From: Agapanthus africanus
Taxonomy: Eukaryota; Streptophyta; Magnoliopsida; Asparagales; Amaryllidaceae
Reading direction: 5' to 3'
Assembly (NCBI GenBank): GCA_030015575.1
Contig: JASDDO010000001.1
Span: 327,269,595-327,333,594, forward strand
Length of the DNA stretch: 64,000 nt
The first letter of the stretch is position 1, and each line of letters opens with the position of its first letter. This document shows positions 1 through 9,159 of the stretch, piece after piece. Both the position numbers and the translations under genes were made by a program. Under the pieces are notes generated by a model. It was not told the origin of the DNA. It saw nothing but the letters and a program-made list of their open reading frames with translations, and made no database searches.

Positions 1-1331
1 AAAGGAGTCATGCAAACAGGTAGCAGTTGGGTGCAGTCCCGAGCACTTGGAGGCAGTGGCGGTTAGACAGGATTCGACTCTCCCGGTATTGGGGGTTGAT
101 ATCGCGCTGTGTCAGAGAGCCATTATGCAAAGTCCCTGGCCAGGGCAAGCGAGATTTGCTGGTAGGTTCCAGTAGTTTCTTAGGGTGTAATGGGCTTCGC
201 TCCGATACGACTTATACCGCTATTAGAGGACTGACGCTTGCCGCCCCCCTAGGCCCGATATGCGATAGTCTTAGACGAACGGACCGGACTGTACGGAGAT
301 TGTCACATCAGACTCAGTAGGAGTTCGGATGGGTTTCCTCATCGGCCTTCTTATCGACATCTACCCGGGGACCGTTACGTACAGCTAGTGCCTCTTGCGG
401 TCTGTGGTTAAACCCACTGCCAGCGTAGTAGTCGAGTCTCTAGAGTCCCACACAGAGAGTTTCCCTACTCCAGGCGAAACGATATAGAGGTCGTATGGTT
501 TTACGACAAGGGTTCGGACGCATACGTGTGTTTACGCACGTACGACTTTCGGACAGTTTTTACCAGTCGGCTTTGGTTTAAGACAGTTACTGGTATCCGG
601 TTATTGGATTTATACAGTCTAAAGTTTTTCCGTATTTTTACGGAAAGGAGGGGCGTTCTCGTAATTGCGCGAGAAGGTTCTAGAAGGTGGTGACTAAGGG
701 GGTTTAGGTGGCATATACAATGAATGTGATTAGTGAGTCATATGGATGATTCATCCATGTCATTAATGCATCATAAATGCTTGATGACTCATGGAGATGA
801 ATCATCACTAGATATTATCAAGCATGATTGTTAAATTGATTTATTTTCTTGATAAAAAGAAATGCTTGATATATATTATCATAACTCATTATTCTCACTT
901 CATTATTATGTTCACCTTCTCTCTCCTCAAGCTCTCTATCTTCAAACCCTAATCCTCCCCTCTCATGTATTGAGTACAAGGATTAGTTAGACTTATTAAA
1001 CCATAACCCTCACTCTATTTCACCTAGCTTCTTTGATTAGCACTTAAAGAAGTTTAGTTGCCTCAAGTTTAGAGGCTAAGCTTGGAGTAAAGCTCTCGGG
1101 TGGATCGTCTACTACTTCGAGAAGGCCGAGGAGGAGGTGGAGTTCGTAAAGACGAAGGACACGGTTCTTTAGGTGTAATCCCTTTACATAGTAGTTGTTA
1201 ACTTCTATGTTTGATGTTAGTTATCGTTTAGCTTCGATTCTTGCGGTTAGTCGATGTTTAAGCAAAGAACAAGATCGTTTTTCATATTTCCGCCTCCCCG
1301 CAAGTCGTGGGGTGTTGTACATCGACTTACA
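1..1331 (+). repeat. 5' LTR of copia A (3' part)
   Basis: Position 1 corresponds to 7864 of the 3' LTR. The LTR ends CTTACA at 1331, one base before the primer site. It contains the perfect palindrome CCCTGGCCAGGG at 134-145, shared by all copia LTRs here, and a TATA-like AT-rich stretch near 870-880 followed by CT-rich sequence. Confidence 0.93.
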
Positions 1332-1332
1332 G

Positions 1333-1344
1333 TGGTATCAGAGC
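1333..1344 (+). other. Primer binding site, copia A (tRNA-iMet)
   Basis: TGGTATCAGAGC starts one base after the LTR end. It is the standard plant LTR-retrotransposon primer site complementary to the 3' end of initiator methionine tRNA, where minus-strand DNA synthesis begins. Confidence 0.93.
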
Positions 1345-1501
1345 CTCGCTAAACAATAAATAACTTACTTGCAAATTTGTATGAATTTCGAACGGAAAAA
1401 ACGAAACCGGAAAACCCCGATATCATGAGTTTCTGTCGATTTTTAAATGAAGTCCAAAAATTTTTCAGGGAGGTTCAGATAGCTCTAAATGACAGTAGTA
1501 G

Positions 1502-1622
1502 AACACCCAAGAAAATTGGGCCCATGAATCGGCTAAAGCGCCGCGGAACCGCGGCGGATCCCACCGATCCGCCGCGCTTCCGCCGCCGAGTTGCCGATTC
1601 ATGAACCCAATTTTCCTGTGTT
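1502..1622 (+). other. Large GC-rich hairpin in copia A leader
   Basis: The outer stem pairs AACAC (1502-1506) with GTGTT (1618-1622), then AAAATTGGG..CATGAATCGGC with its near-perfect complement at 1593-1614. The inner stem CGCGGCGGATC (1550-1560) pairs perfectly with 1566-1576 around the loop CCACC. It begins 169 nt after the start of the primer site. E and F have different sequences that also fold at the same distance. A packaging or dimerisation role is only an inference. Confidence 0.75.
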
Positions 1623-2648
1623 GGTTCTCTGTGATATTTGATATTTTCTGGAATTTTTTATTTTTGCTCAGGTTTCAGATTTACAGAGAAGTATTAGAGC
1701 AAAATTAAATGTGTTTAATCGATCGAAATTATACGGTATTTGCTTGTTGGATTATATCTGTGTTTGTATAAAGTGTTCGTAAACCTCCCCTAACTGCTAG
1801 TATGTCGGTTGGCAGGGGGTTGCACATTTCTGTAATGGATTTTATCTGTTTGTGTATATGAACTGTGTTGGACTGTTGTGATGCATAGCCGGGGTTTTGT
1901 GATGGGTTTTTTATTTAATTCATTTGATGTAAATGTAATTTGTTGTAATATTATTTTGCGGGGCACATCCAGGTGGCGGTTGTAGCCACCGTTGTATTAT
2001 TTCATTTTACTGTTTTTGCTCCTAGGACAGACCCAAGGTGGGGTGCACAAACTGCCGGGCGGGTAGTTTGCCGTACCCGTTAGGGTCTTGGGTGGGGTAA
2101 TGGCTATTCATCACGACTGTGTAATCCGTCTTTTGTTGCAGGCTCAAAACAAACACGGATTGCTTGCAAATCCAATAAAGTTCATCTGTGATCCGGAATG
2201 CCTATTATTGCGTCTGACGAATGTACAATATCTATATATGATAGCTATTTAGACGTCACTTATGTTTTACACCCGCGCTAGCCCAGCCCCCGCTCTGTCG
2301 TTAGTTAAGTAACCTAACGGGTGATGACGGGACCCCGTGGCGAATGCGGATGGCATAAGAGGGCGTTGTATTTTCGTTGTTTTCTGCAATGATAGGTTAA
2401 TGATGGGACGCATTATTTATTATGCAAAGAAAATAAACCAAAAAGTTTAATCGTTGGAACCATTTAAAAGAAACCATTCGGTTAATTTTAAAAACAGATA
2501 TTTTTAAATGCGGAGCTTTAACCACTCCTTTTAAAAGCTATCAGGTTCCTTCGGTTATATCAAGTTCACTACGTTCACGGTTTCGCCAAAACCATTCGTA
2601 GCCCTCCGTCATTTCATCTGGGTATTCAGTAGTATTCAAGCTATGTAT

Positions 2649-2845
2649 TTTGACCTAACGCCAAGGCATAGTGTTTGGTAGCTACTGGGTATTAATTTGT
2701 TGCATAGATAGATGAGTTAGTTTGGGACAGTCGTATTATTATTTTGGCTGAACGTCAAGGATATATACGGATGGGTTCAAATTGACAAGATAATGATGGG
2801 TAGAACTTGACATGTGACTTATGACATTTTGACCTAACGCCAAGG
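2649..2845 (+). repeat. Three spaced copies of an 18-bp leader motif (A)
   Basis: TTTGACCTAACGCCAAGG-like motifs lie at 2649-2666, 2742-2760 and 2828-2845, about 93 and 86 bp apart. E has diverged counterparts (TTTGGCATGCGTCAAGG) at 37978, 38071 and 38156 with nearly the same spacing. Each is a short imperfect inverted repeat. Confidence 0.7.
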
Positions 2846-3119
2846 TCATAAGAGCATGGGGCAAAAATATATATCGGGAATTTCTAAAGAAACTGAAATT
2901 TGCAAAGAGTTGCATACCATTTGGAGTTTGATGAATGTTGGTAGGATTCCTTCAACATTATCATACAATGATATTTGGATCCCGATCCTACTGTGAGTAT
3001 ATGCTACTTATCAGGATATTCGTCACTTAACGATCAATGCTATAAACCAAGTAGGTGTCAAGAAAGGTGTCAGCGTGGTTACGCCCCCAGAGAAAAGAGG
3101 TTATTTAATTAAGGAACTT

Positions 3120-3129
3120 CGCGAAAGCG
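3120..3129 (+). other. GAAA-loop hairpin in leader (A)
   Basis: CGC-GAAA-GCG inside a block conserved with E. In E (42124-42137) the stem is CGTGC..GCACG around the same GAAA loop, so the stem changed with pairing kept. Confidence 0.5.
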
Positions 3130-3305
3130 TTGGAAAACCTCCCTCGAAGTATCGACACTAGCCTGGCTGAACGGTTAAGCAAGAATTGTACGGTGAGAAT
3201 AGTCCTGGCTAATTCTTCTTTTATGGTTTGAGGAAGGATTCGAGAAACAGTGGGAGCCATCCAGTTTAGATAAACTAAAAACCACTCTAAACTTGCAAGA
3301 GCATC

Positions 3306-4733
3306 ATGCGAAAGAGTTTTCTTCTCTCTCTCCTATTTGCAGCGACCTTGAAAATGACTGGACTTAAGTTACTTTTAGAGAAAAATATACTGACAGGGCC
3401 AAACTATAAAGATTGGCTGCGGAATGTCAAAATGGCTTTGACCTATGACAAACTGGGGTACGTCCTCACCGCTACAGCACCTGCTGTCCCTGGTCCCAAA
3501 TCTAGTAATGCGGATAAGGAAATCCGCAAAACCTGGGATTTAGATTGCGTGAAAGCCAAGTGCATCGTGCTTGCCTCGATGAACAATGAACATCAGAGGA
3601 GGCACGAGGATATGAACCTAGATGGCATATTTCTCCATACAAAGGAACTTTATGGAGAGCAATCTCGTATAGCAAGATACGAGACCTCTAAGAACTTCTT
3701 TCGAGCGAGGTTGGTTGTCGGGTCATCGGTAGGAGAACATGTCCTAAAGATGATCGGCTATATTGAAGAGCTCGCAGACCTTGGGACGACTTTGGATAAT
3801 GAGCTCTATACAGACCTTATTCTCCAGTCCCTTCCTCACACCTACGCCCAGTTTATCCTGAACTTCAACATTCAAAGAAAAGAAGTTGAACTTTCGGAAC
3901 TCCTGAACATGTTAAGGAGTGCAAAGGGCACCTTGCAGAAGACAAGGGAAACACCCGCTATGTTTGTTAGCGGTGCATCTTCTTCCGGGTCCAAGGCTAG
4001 GGCCAAAGAAAGGAAGAAGAAGGCCGCCACCAAACCTAGAGGAGGTGTTAGTAAGGTGGGAGCGAAGGGAAAGAAAAAGTTTGCGGTACCGGTAGTGGGC
4101 CAGGATGAGTGCTTCCATTGTCACAGGAAAGGGCACTGGAAGAAAGATTGCAAGGCGTGGAACGCCAAGAACCAGGAACTGAAGCAAGCTGTGGCTTCGA
4201 CTTCAGGTGTATTTGTAATTGAGAATTGTCTGTCAATTAACTCTACTTCCTGGGTATTGGATACCGGATCAGGATCTCATATTTGCAATTCATTGCAGGC
4301 ACTGAGAAACCGTAGAGTGCTGAAGGAAGGTGATATGACCCTAAAGGTTGCTAACGGAGCTAGCGTGGGAGCTGCGTCCGTCGGGGATTATCACCTAGGA
4401 TTGACGAGTGGACACATTTTGGTTTTACATAACTGTTTTTTTGTACCAAGCTTAACGTGTAATAACACATCAGTTTCGTTGTTATCAAATAAAGGTTATG
4501 ATTTCACGTTTGTAAGAGATGTTGTTAACATCCACCTTAATCATGGTTTGATTGGGTCCGGTACACTAAATAACGGTATATATGTTTTAAACCAACTCCA
4601 AATTTTCAATGTCCAGAACACACTTAAAAGAAAGTCTCCAGATTTAAATAAAGCTTTCTTATGGCATTGTAGACTGGGTCATATCAATGAGAGAAGGTTG
4701 ACTAAGTTGCATAGAGAAGGATATTTGGACTAG
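3306..4733 (+). pseudogene. gag and protease region of copia A polyprotein
   Basis: Open for 475 codons. A Gag region with tryptophan-containing N-terminal part (NYKDWLRNVK) leads to a zinc knuckle CFHCHRKGHWKKDC (CX2CX4HX4C) starting at residue 269. Protease follows with active-site DTGSGS at residue 319. The GAG-pre-integrase zinc region starts (HCRLGH, residue 454) before a TAG at 4731-4733, where copia B has a proline codon. The likely true start is the ATG at 3354, because the first 16 codons overlap a splice-like pyrimidine tract. The frame continues past the stop into integrase, so this is a single nonsense mutation in the polyprotein. Confidence 0.9.
3317..3342 (+). other. Candidate 3' splice acceptor before gag (A)
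   Basis: A pyrimidine run (TTTTCTTCTCTCTCTCC) ends in TTTGCAG at 3342, 12 nt before the second in-frame ATG (3354). E keeps a similar tract ending in CCAG at 42313 in the same context. Some plant copia elements splice their leader; whether this one does is untested. Confidence 0.35.
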
Positions 4734-5354
4734 TTCGAATATCAAACTCATGACACTTGTCAATCTTGTCTCAAAGGAAAGATGACAAAGACTCCATTTA
4801 CTGGACAAGGAGTAAGAGCGAGCGAGCTCTTAGGACTTATACACAGTGATGTATGTGGTCCAATGTCTACGCATGCAAGAGGTGGTTTTTCCTATTTCAT
4901 TACTTTCACGGATGATTACTCAAGATACGGATTCATTTATCTGATGAAACATAAATCCCAGGCTTTTGTGAAATTCCAAGAGTATAAGAATGAAGTAGAA
5001 AACCAAACTGGCAAAAGTATCAAGACACTTAGATCTGATCGATGTGGTGAATACTTGAGTGCCGAGTTCCTAGGTTACCTAAAAGCGAAAGGAATTCTCT
5101 CTCAGCTTACTCCTCCATACACTCCACAGCACAACGGTGTATCGGAGAGACGGAATCGAACCCTATTGGATATGGTACGATCCATGATGAGTAATGCTGA
5201 GTTACCGCGATCTTTTTGGGGTTATGCGCTAGAATCAGCAGCATATCTTTTGAACATGGTTCCTACCAAGACTGTGCCTACCACTCCATATCTGGAGCGG
5301 GAAGAAACCCCATCTACAGTATATAAAGATTTGGGGATGTCCAGCTTTTGTTAA
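4734..5354 (+). pseudogene. Integrase domain of copia A
   Basis: Same frame as gag, read after the 4731 stop. CQSC completes the HHCC zinc-binding site. The catalytic triad is complete: D in HSDVCGP (codon at about 4848), D in LRSDRCGEY (5037) and E in GVSERRNRT (5145), the last two 35 residues apart as usual for copia integrase. The normally conserved RGGEY is RCGEY here. Compared with copia B, two bases are missing near 5310-5320, which shifts the frame and causes the TAA at 5352-5354. Confidence 0.9.
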
Positions 5355-5759
5355 AAAGCAGCATGTGGACAAGCTCGAGGCACGATCAGTAAAGTGTATG
5401 TTTGTGGGATATCCAAAGAACTCCAGGGGATATCTATCTATTACACAGAGGAACAAAAGGTATTTGTTTCTCGTAATGCCCATTTTCTAGAACATCAGTT
5501 TTTAGAAAAGGAATCAAGTGGGAGCGAAATAGAACTGGAAGAAATTCCAGAACCACAAACTAATACTGAAAGTTTGGTAGAACCGGTAGTTCAAGAAGAA
5601 CAGGACATTCCCGCACCCCTCCGCAGGAGTAGTAGGCCGTCTCATCCGCCTGAGAGATACTACGGTTTTCTCATAGATGGGGATAGAGAGGATTGCATCA
5701 TAGATGATGTTGAACCTACTGACTTCCAGCAGGCCATCCAGAGTGGCGACTCGGTATGA
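5355..5759 (+). pseudogene. Integrase C-terminus and linker to RT, copia A
   Basis: From about 5320 to 5435 the correct reading is one frame off (giving FVKKQ..VGYPKNS as in B). A one-base loss near 5436, compared with B, restores the original frame. The linker is acidic, followed by a conserved LRRSSRPSHPPERY block typical of the copia segment before RT. A TGA at 5757-5759 replaces the lysine codon found in B. Confidence 0.82.
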
Positions 5760-6779
5760 TGGCTAGATGCAATGCGGACCGAAATGGAGTCCATATACAC
5801 CAACAAAGTATGGACTTTGGACTTTGCTCCAGATGGGGTAAAACCCATAGGATGCAAATGGATCTTCAAGAAAAAGATTGGTGTAGATGGACAGGTGGAA
5901 ACCTATAAGGCTAGACTTGTTGCAAAGGGTTTTCGTCAAAGACCTGGTTTGGACTATGATGAAACTTTTTCTCCAGTGGCTATGCTCAAATCCATTCGGG
6001 TCCTTCTTGCTATTGCTGCCTTCCATGATTATGAAATCTGGCAGATGGACGTAAAGATGGCTTTTCTAAATGGAAATTTAGAAGAGTGCGTCTATATGGA
6101 TCAGCCAGAGGGTTTCAATCAGAGTGGGAGCAGCGGGAAAGTATGCAAGCTGCTTAAATCCATTTATGGACTAAAGCAGGCATCGCGGAGTTGGAACATC
6201 TGTTTTGATGAAACAGTCAAAGAATATGACTTTATCAAAAATCCAGATGAACCGTGCATATATAGTAAAGTTGTAGCGAGAAGTGTCGTATTCCTCGTCT
6301 TGTACGTGGATGACATTCTATTGATAGGAAATGACATTCCTATGCTACAATCTGTCAAAGGATTCTTGTCACACAGGTTCTCCATGAAAGACCTGGGTGA
6401 TGCCTCTTACATTCTGGGGATCCGGATCTATCGTGATAGATCCAAGAGGATGTTGGGACTTTCGCAGTCCAGGTATATCGATACTGTACTGAAAAGATTC
6501 AGTATGGAAGATTCTAAGCGCGGTAATCTACCGGCTTGTCACGGAATCACCCTCTCCAAAGAGATGTCTCCCAAGACTGATTTGGAAAGGGAACACATGT
6601 CTATTATACCCTACGCTTCTGCGGTAGGCTCTATAATGTATGCGATGTTATGCACCAGACCAGATGTAGCTTACGCACTGAGCGTGGTAATCCGGTATCA
6701 GTCAGACCCAGGGGAGAAGCACTGGATAGCAGTAAAGAACATTCTCAAGTATCTGAGAAGGACTAAGGAGATGTTCTAG
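5760..6779 (+). pseudogene. Reverse transcriptase domain of copia A
   Basis: Open from 5760 to a TAG at 6777-6779, where B has leucine. Copia RT hallmarks are in order: KARLVAKGF, MDVKMAFLNG (catalytic D), YGLKQASRSW and the catalytic YVDD at 6303-6314, then the thumb/connection region to PDVAYALS. All catalytic residues are intact, so only the nonsense codons before and after disable it. Confidence 0.92.
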
Positions 6780-7289
6780 GTTTACGGCGGAAAAGACCTC
6801 AGGTTGGAGGCCTTTTCTGATTCCGGCTTCCAGAGTGATAAGGACGATTCCAAGTCCATGTCGGGTTATGTCTTTACCCTCAATGGAGGGGCGGTGTGCT
6901 GGAAGAGCTCCAAGCAGGACACCGTTGCTGACTCGACGATGGAAGCGGAGTATATAGCTGCTTGCGATGCAGCAGAAGAAGCAGTCTGGATGAAGAAGTT
7001 CCTAACAGAACTTCAGGTGGTTCCTACCATAGTTGATCCAATACCTCTGTATTGCGATAACAACGGAGCTATAGCTTTAGCAAAGGAACCAAGGTCCCAT
7101 CAAAAGTCCAGACACATCTTAAGGCGGTATCACCTGATCAGGGAGATCATTGATCGTCAGGAGATCGAGGTTCGGAGAGTTGCTTCTGAAGAGAATATTG
7201 CTGATCCATTCACAAAGGCCCTACCTCAGATTCTGTTCGAGAGGCTACTCGAGATCATCGGTCTTCGATATGCCAGTACTTGGCCCTAG
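6780..7289 (+). pseudogene. RNase H domain of copia A
   Basis: Same frame after the 6777 stop. The RNase H acidic residues are present in [15 protein letters not shown] and YCDNNGAI, followed by the conserved [11 protein letters not shown] and ADPFTKAL blocks. The natural terminator TAG (7287-7289) stands just before the polypurine tract, as in B and C. Confidence 0.92.
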
Positions 7290-7290
7290 T

Positions 7291-7303
7291 GCAAGTGGGA
7301 GAT
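7291..7303 (+). other. Polypurine tract, copia A
   Basis: GCAAGTGGGAGAT immediately before the 3' LTR. Identical or near-identical tracts stand before the 3' LTRs of B (16850-16862), C (20082-20094) and E (45095-45107). Confidence 0.9.
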
Positions 7304-7482
7304 TGTTAGTGTATATGCCCTAGGGGCCATTATTGTATCATGCTAGTTTGTATATTACTTAATGGAAGCTTGGGATATTCACATGTATATAACAGTCATG
7401 CTAAACATGGTAGTATGCTACTTGGTTTTTCCTTTCTTAATATGTGAGTATACGTATTGATAGAGCTCTTAGGATCTTGCTT

Positions 7483-7768
7483 GACTACCAGCGTTGTGAT
7501 GGCAGTCACACTAGTGGGGGCTGGGTAGTCTACAAGCACATCCTTATTCAGGTCCCTAGTCGTTGGATTATCGAGACAGGGCATCGATACTCCGGAGTAG
7601 ACTAGTGTGTACGTTTCTCATCCCAGTTGGGGAGATGGTCTGTCCCACAGCCGTCAGTACGTCGTACTGGAGATAGTATGCAGGTGCTCGTTAGGTTACG
7701 GGTACACCGGACAGGACTCACAGGGAACTGTTGGTTGGTTTTATACCAGTCGTCAGTGAACAGTTCCC
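7483..7768 (+). other. Structured U3 segment with four hairpins (copia A)
   Basis: Hairpin 1: GACTACC (7483-7489) with GGTAGTC (7524-7530), enclosing TGTGA/TCACA. Hairpin 2: CTAGTC (7556-7561) with GACTAG (7600-7605), enclosing TATCGA-GACAGGGCA-TCGATA. Hairpin 4: CAGTAC-gtc-GTACTG (7655-7669). Hairpin 3: GGGAACTG (7723-7730) with CAGTTCCC (7761-7768). The same positions fold in other copia LTRs here with changed stems. Confidence 0.7.
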
Positions 7769-7996
7769 AGGTGACATGAGTACAGCATAGTCCGCAGACT
7801 TGACACTGCTGCTTCGCCTCGAGTGTGTCCCACTGTTCTTAGATTGCTACCCTACCACGGCTCAAAGGAGTCATGCAAACAGGTAGCAGTTGGGTGCAGT
7901 CCCGAGCACTTGGAGGCAGTGGCGGTTAGACAGGATTCGTCTCTCCCGGTATTGGGGGTTGATATCGCGCTGTGTCAGAGAGCCATTACGCAAAGT

Positions 7997-8008
7997 CCCT
8001 GGCCAGGG
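7997..8008. other. Conserved palindrome CCCTGGCCAGGG in copia LTRs
   Basis: Perfect 12-bp palindrome. Also at 134, 17575, 20819, 33977 and 45805, and with one change at 32433 and 47553. It is one of the best conserved points of otherwise diverged LTRs; function unknown. Confidence 0.8.
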
Positions 8009-8554
8009 CAAGCGAGATTTGCTGGTAGGTTCCAGTAGTTTCTTAGGGTGTAATGGGCTTCGCTCCGACACGACTTATACCGCTATTAGGGGACTGACGC
8101 TTGCCGCCCCCTAGGCCCGATATGCGATAGTCTTAGACGAACGGACCAGACAGTACGGAGATTGTCATATCAGACTCAGTAGGAGTTCGGATGGGTTTCC
8201 TCATCGGCCTTCTTATCGACATCTACCTGGGGACCGTTACGTACAGCTAGTGCCGCTTGCGGTCTGTGGTTAAACCCACTACCAGCGTAGTAATCGAGTC
8301 TCTAGAGTCCCACACAGAGAGTTTCCCTACTCCAGGCAAAACGATAAAGAGGTCGTATGGTTTTACGACAAGGGTTCGGAAGCATACGTGTGTTTACGCA
8401 CGTACGACTTTCGGACAGTTTTTACCAGTCGGCTTTGGTTTAAACCAGTTACTGGTATCCGGTTATTGGATTTATACAGTCTAAAGTTTTTCCGTATTTT
8501 TACGGAAAGGAGGGGCGTTCTCGTAATTGCGCGAGAAGCTTCTAGAAGGATTAG

Positions 8555-8700
8555 TGAGTCATATGGATGATTCATCCATGTCATTAATGCATCATAAATG
8601 CTTGATGACTCATGGAGATGAATCATCACTAGATATTATCAAGCATGGTTGTTAAATTGATTTATTTTCTTGATAAAAAGAAATGCTTGATATATATTAT
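8555..8700 (+). promoter_or_regulatory. Candidate LTR promoter: inverted TGAGTCA pair and TATA
   Basis: TGAGTCAT (8555-8562) and ATGACTCA (8605-8612) form an inverted pair of the GCN4/AP-1-type bZIP motif, each next to a GATGA-T/A-TCATC dyad. About 80 bp downstream is TATATATTAT (8691-8700), then CT-rich sequence. The 5' LTR has the same arrangement (734-791). Promoter function is inferred only. Confidence 0.4.
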
Positions 8701-9159
8701 CATAACTCATTATTCTCACTTCATTATTATGTTCACCTTCTCTCTCCTCAAGCTCTCCCTCTTCAAAACCTAATCCTCCCCTCTCATGTGTTGAGTACAA
8801 GGATTAGTTAGACTTATTAAACCATAACCCTCACTCTATTTCACCTAGCTTCTTTGATTAGCACTTAAAGAAGTTTAGTTGCCTCAAGTTTAGAGGCTAA
8901 GCTTGGAGTAAAGCTCTCGGGTGGATCGTCTACTACTTCGAGAAGGCCGAGGAGGAGGTGGAGTTTGTAAAGACGAAGGACACGGTTCTTTAGGTATAAT
9001 CCCTTTACATAGTAGTTGTTAACTTTTATGTTTGATGTTAGTTATCGTTTAGCTTCGATTCTTGCGGTTAGTCGATGTTTAAGCAAAGAACAAGATCGTT
9101 TTTTATATTTCCGCCTCCCCGCAAGTCGTGAGGTGTTGTACATCGACTTACAGATCTAC

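Larger units (their letters stand above)
1345..3353 (+). other. Long untranslated leader of copia A
   Basis: About 2 kb with stops in all frames between primer site and gag. It holds a large hairpin (1502-1622), a block shared with the leaders of E and F (about 1950-2350), three spaced copies of a TTTGACCTAACGCCAAGG-like motif (2649-2845), a GAAA-capped hairpin (3120-3129), and a pyrimidine tract ending in AG just before gag. Sequence is alignable by eye with E at 35497-38290 and 42055-42313, and with F after 62352. Confidence 0.8.
1..9152 (+). mobile_element. Copia element A, nearly complete Ty1/copia retrotransposon
   Basis: Two LTR copies flank an internal region with primer site, long leader, one decayed gag-pol frame and a polypurine tract. 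Only the first ~560 bp of the 5' LTR lie outside the window. The order PR-IN-RT-RNaseH and the LTR opening (TGTTAG then ATGCCCTAG) mark Ty1/copia; resemblance to the Angela/Tork group is my inference. The LTRs look ~98% alike by eye apart from a 41-bp block present only in the left copy (about 689-729), so insertion is fairly recent. The right LTR abuts gypsy D1 sequence exactly at 9153, so A sits inside D1. The site duplication should be GATCT (9153-9157); its partner is off-window. Confidence 0.93.
7304..9152 (+). repeat. 3' LTR of copia A, complete (1849 bp)
   Basis: Starts TGTTAG and ends TTACA. It contains covarying hairpins in its first 470 bp, the CCCTGGCCAGGG palindrome (7997-8008), a bZIP-like inverted motif pair and TATA-like stretch (8555-8700), and a CT-rich probable transcript start zone. 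It is followed directly by D1 internal sequence. Confidence 0.95.

Noticed and set aside
27-320. 97-codon frame in the 5' LTR of A (also at 7890-8114)
   Set aside because: Present only because the LTR is duplicated. No family resemblance, and it crosses conserved LTR hairpins.
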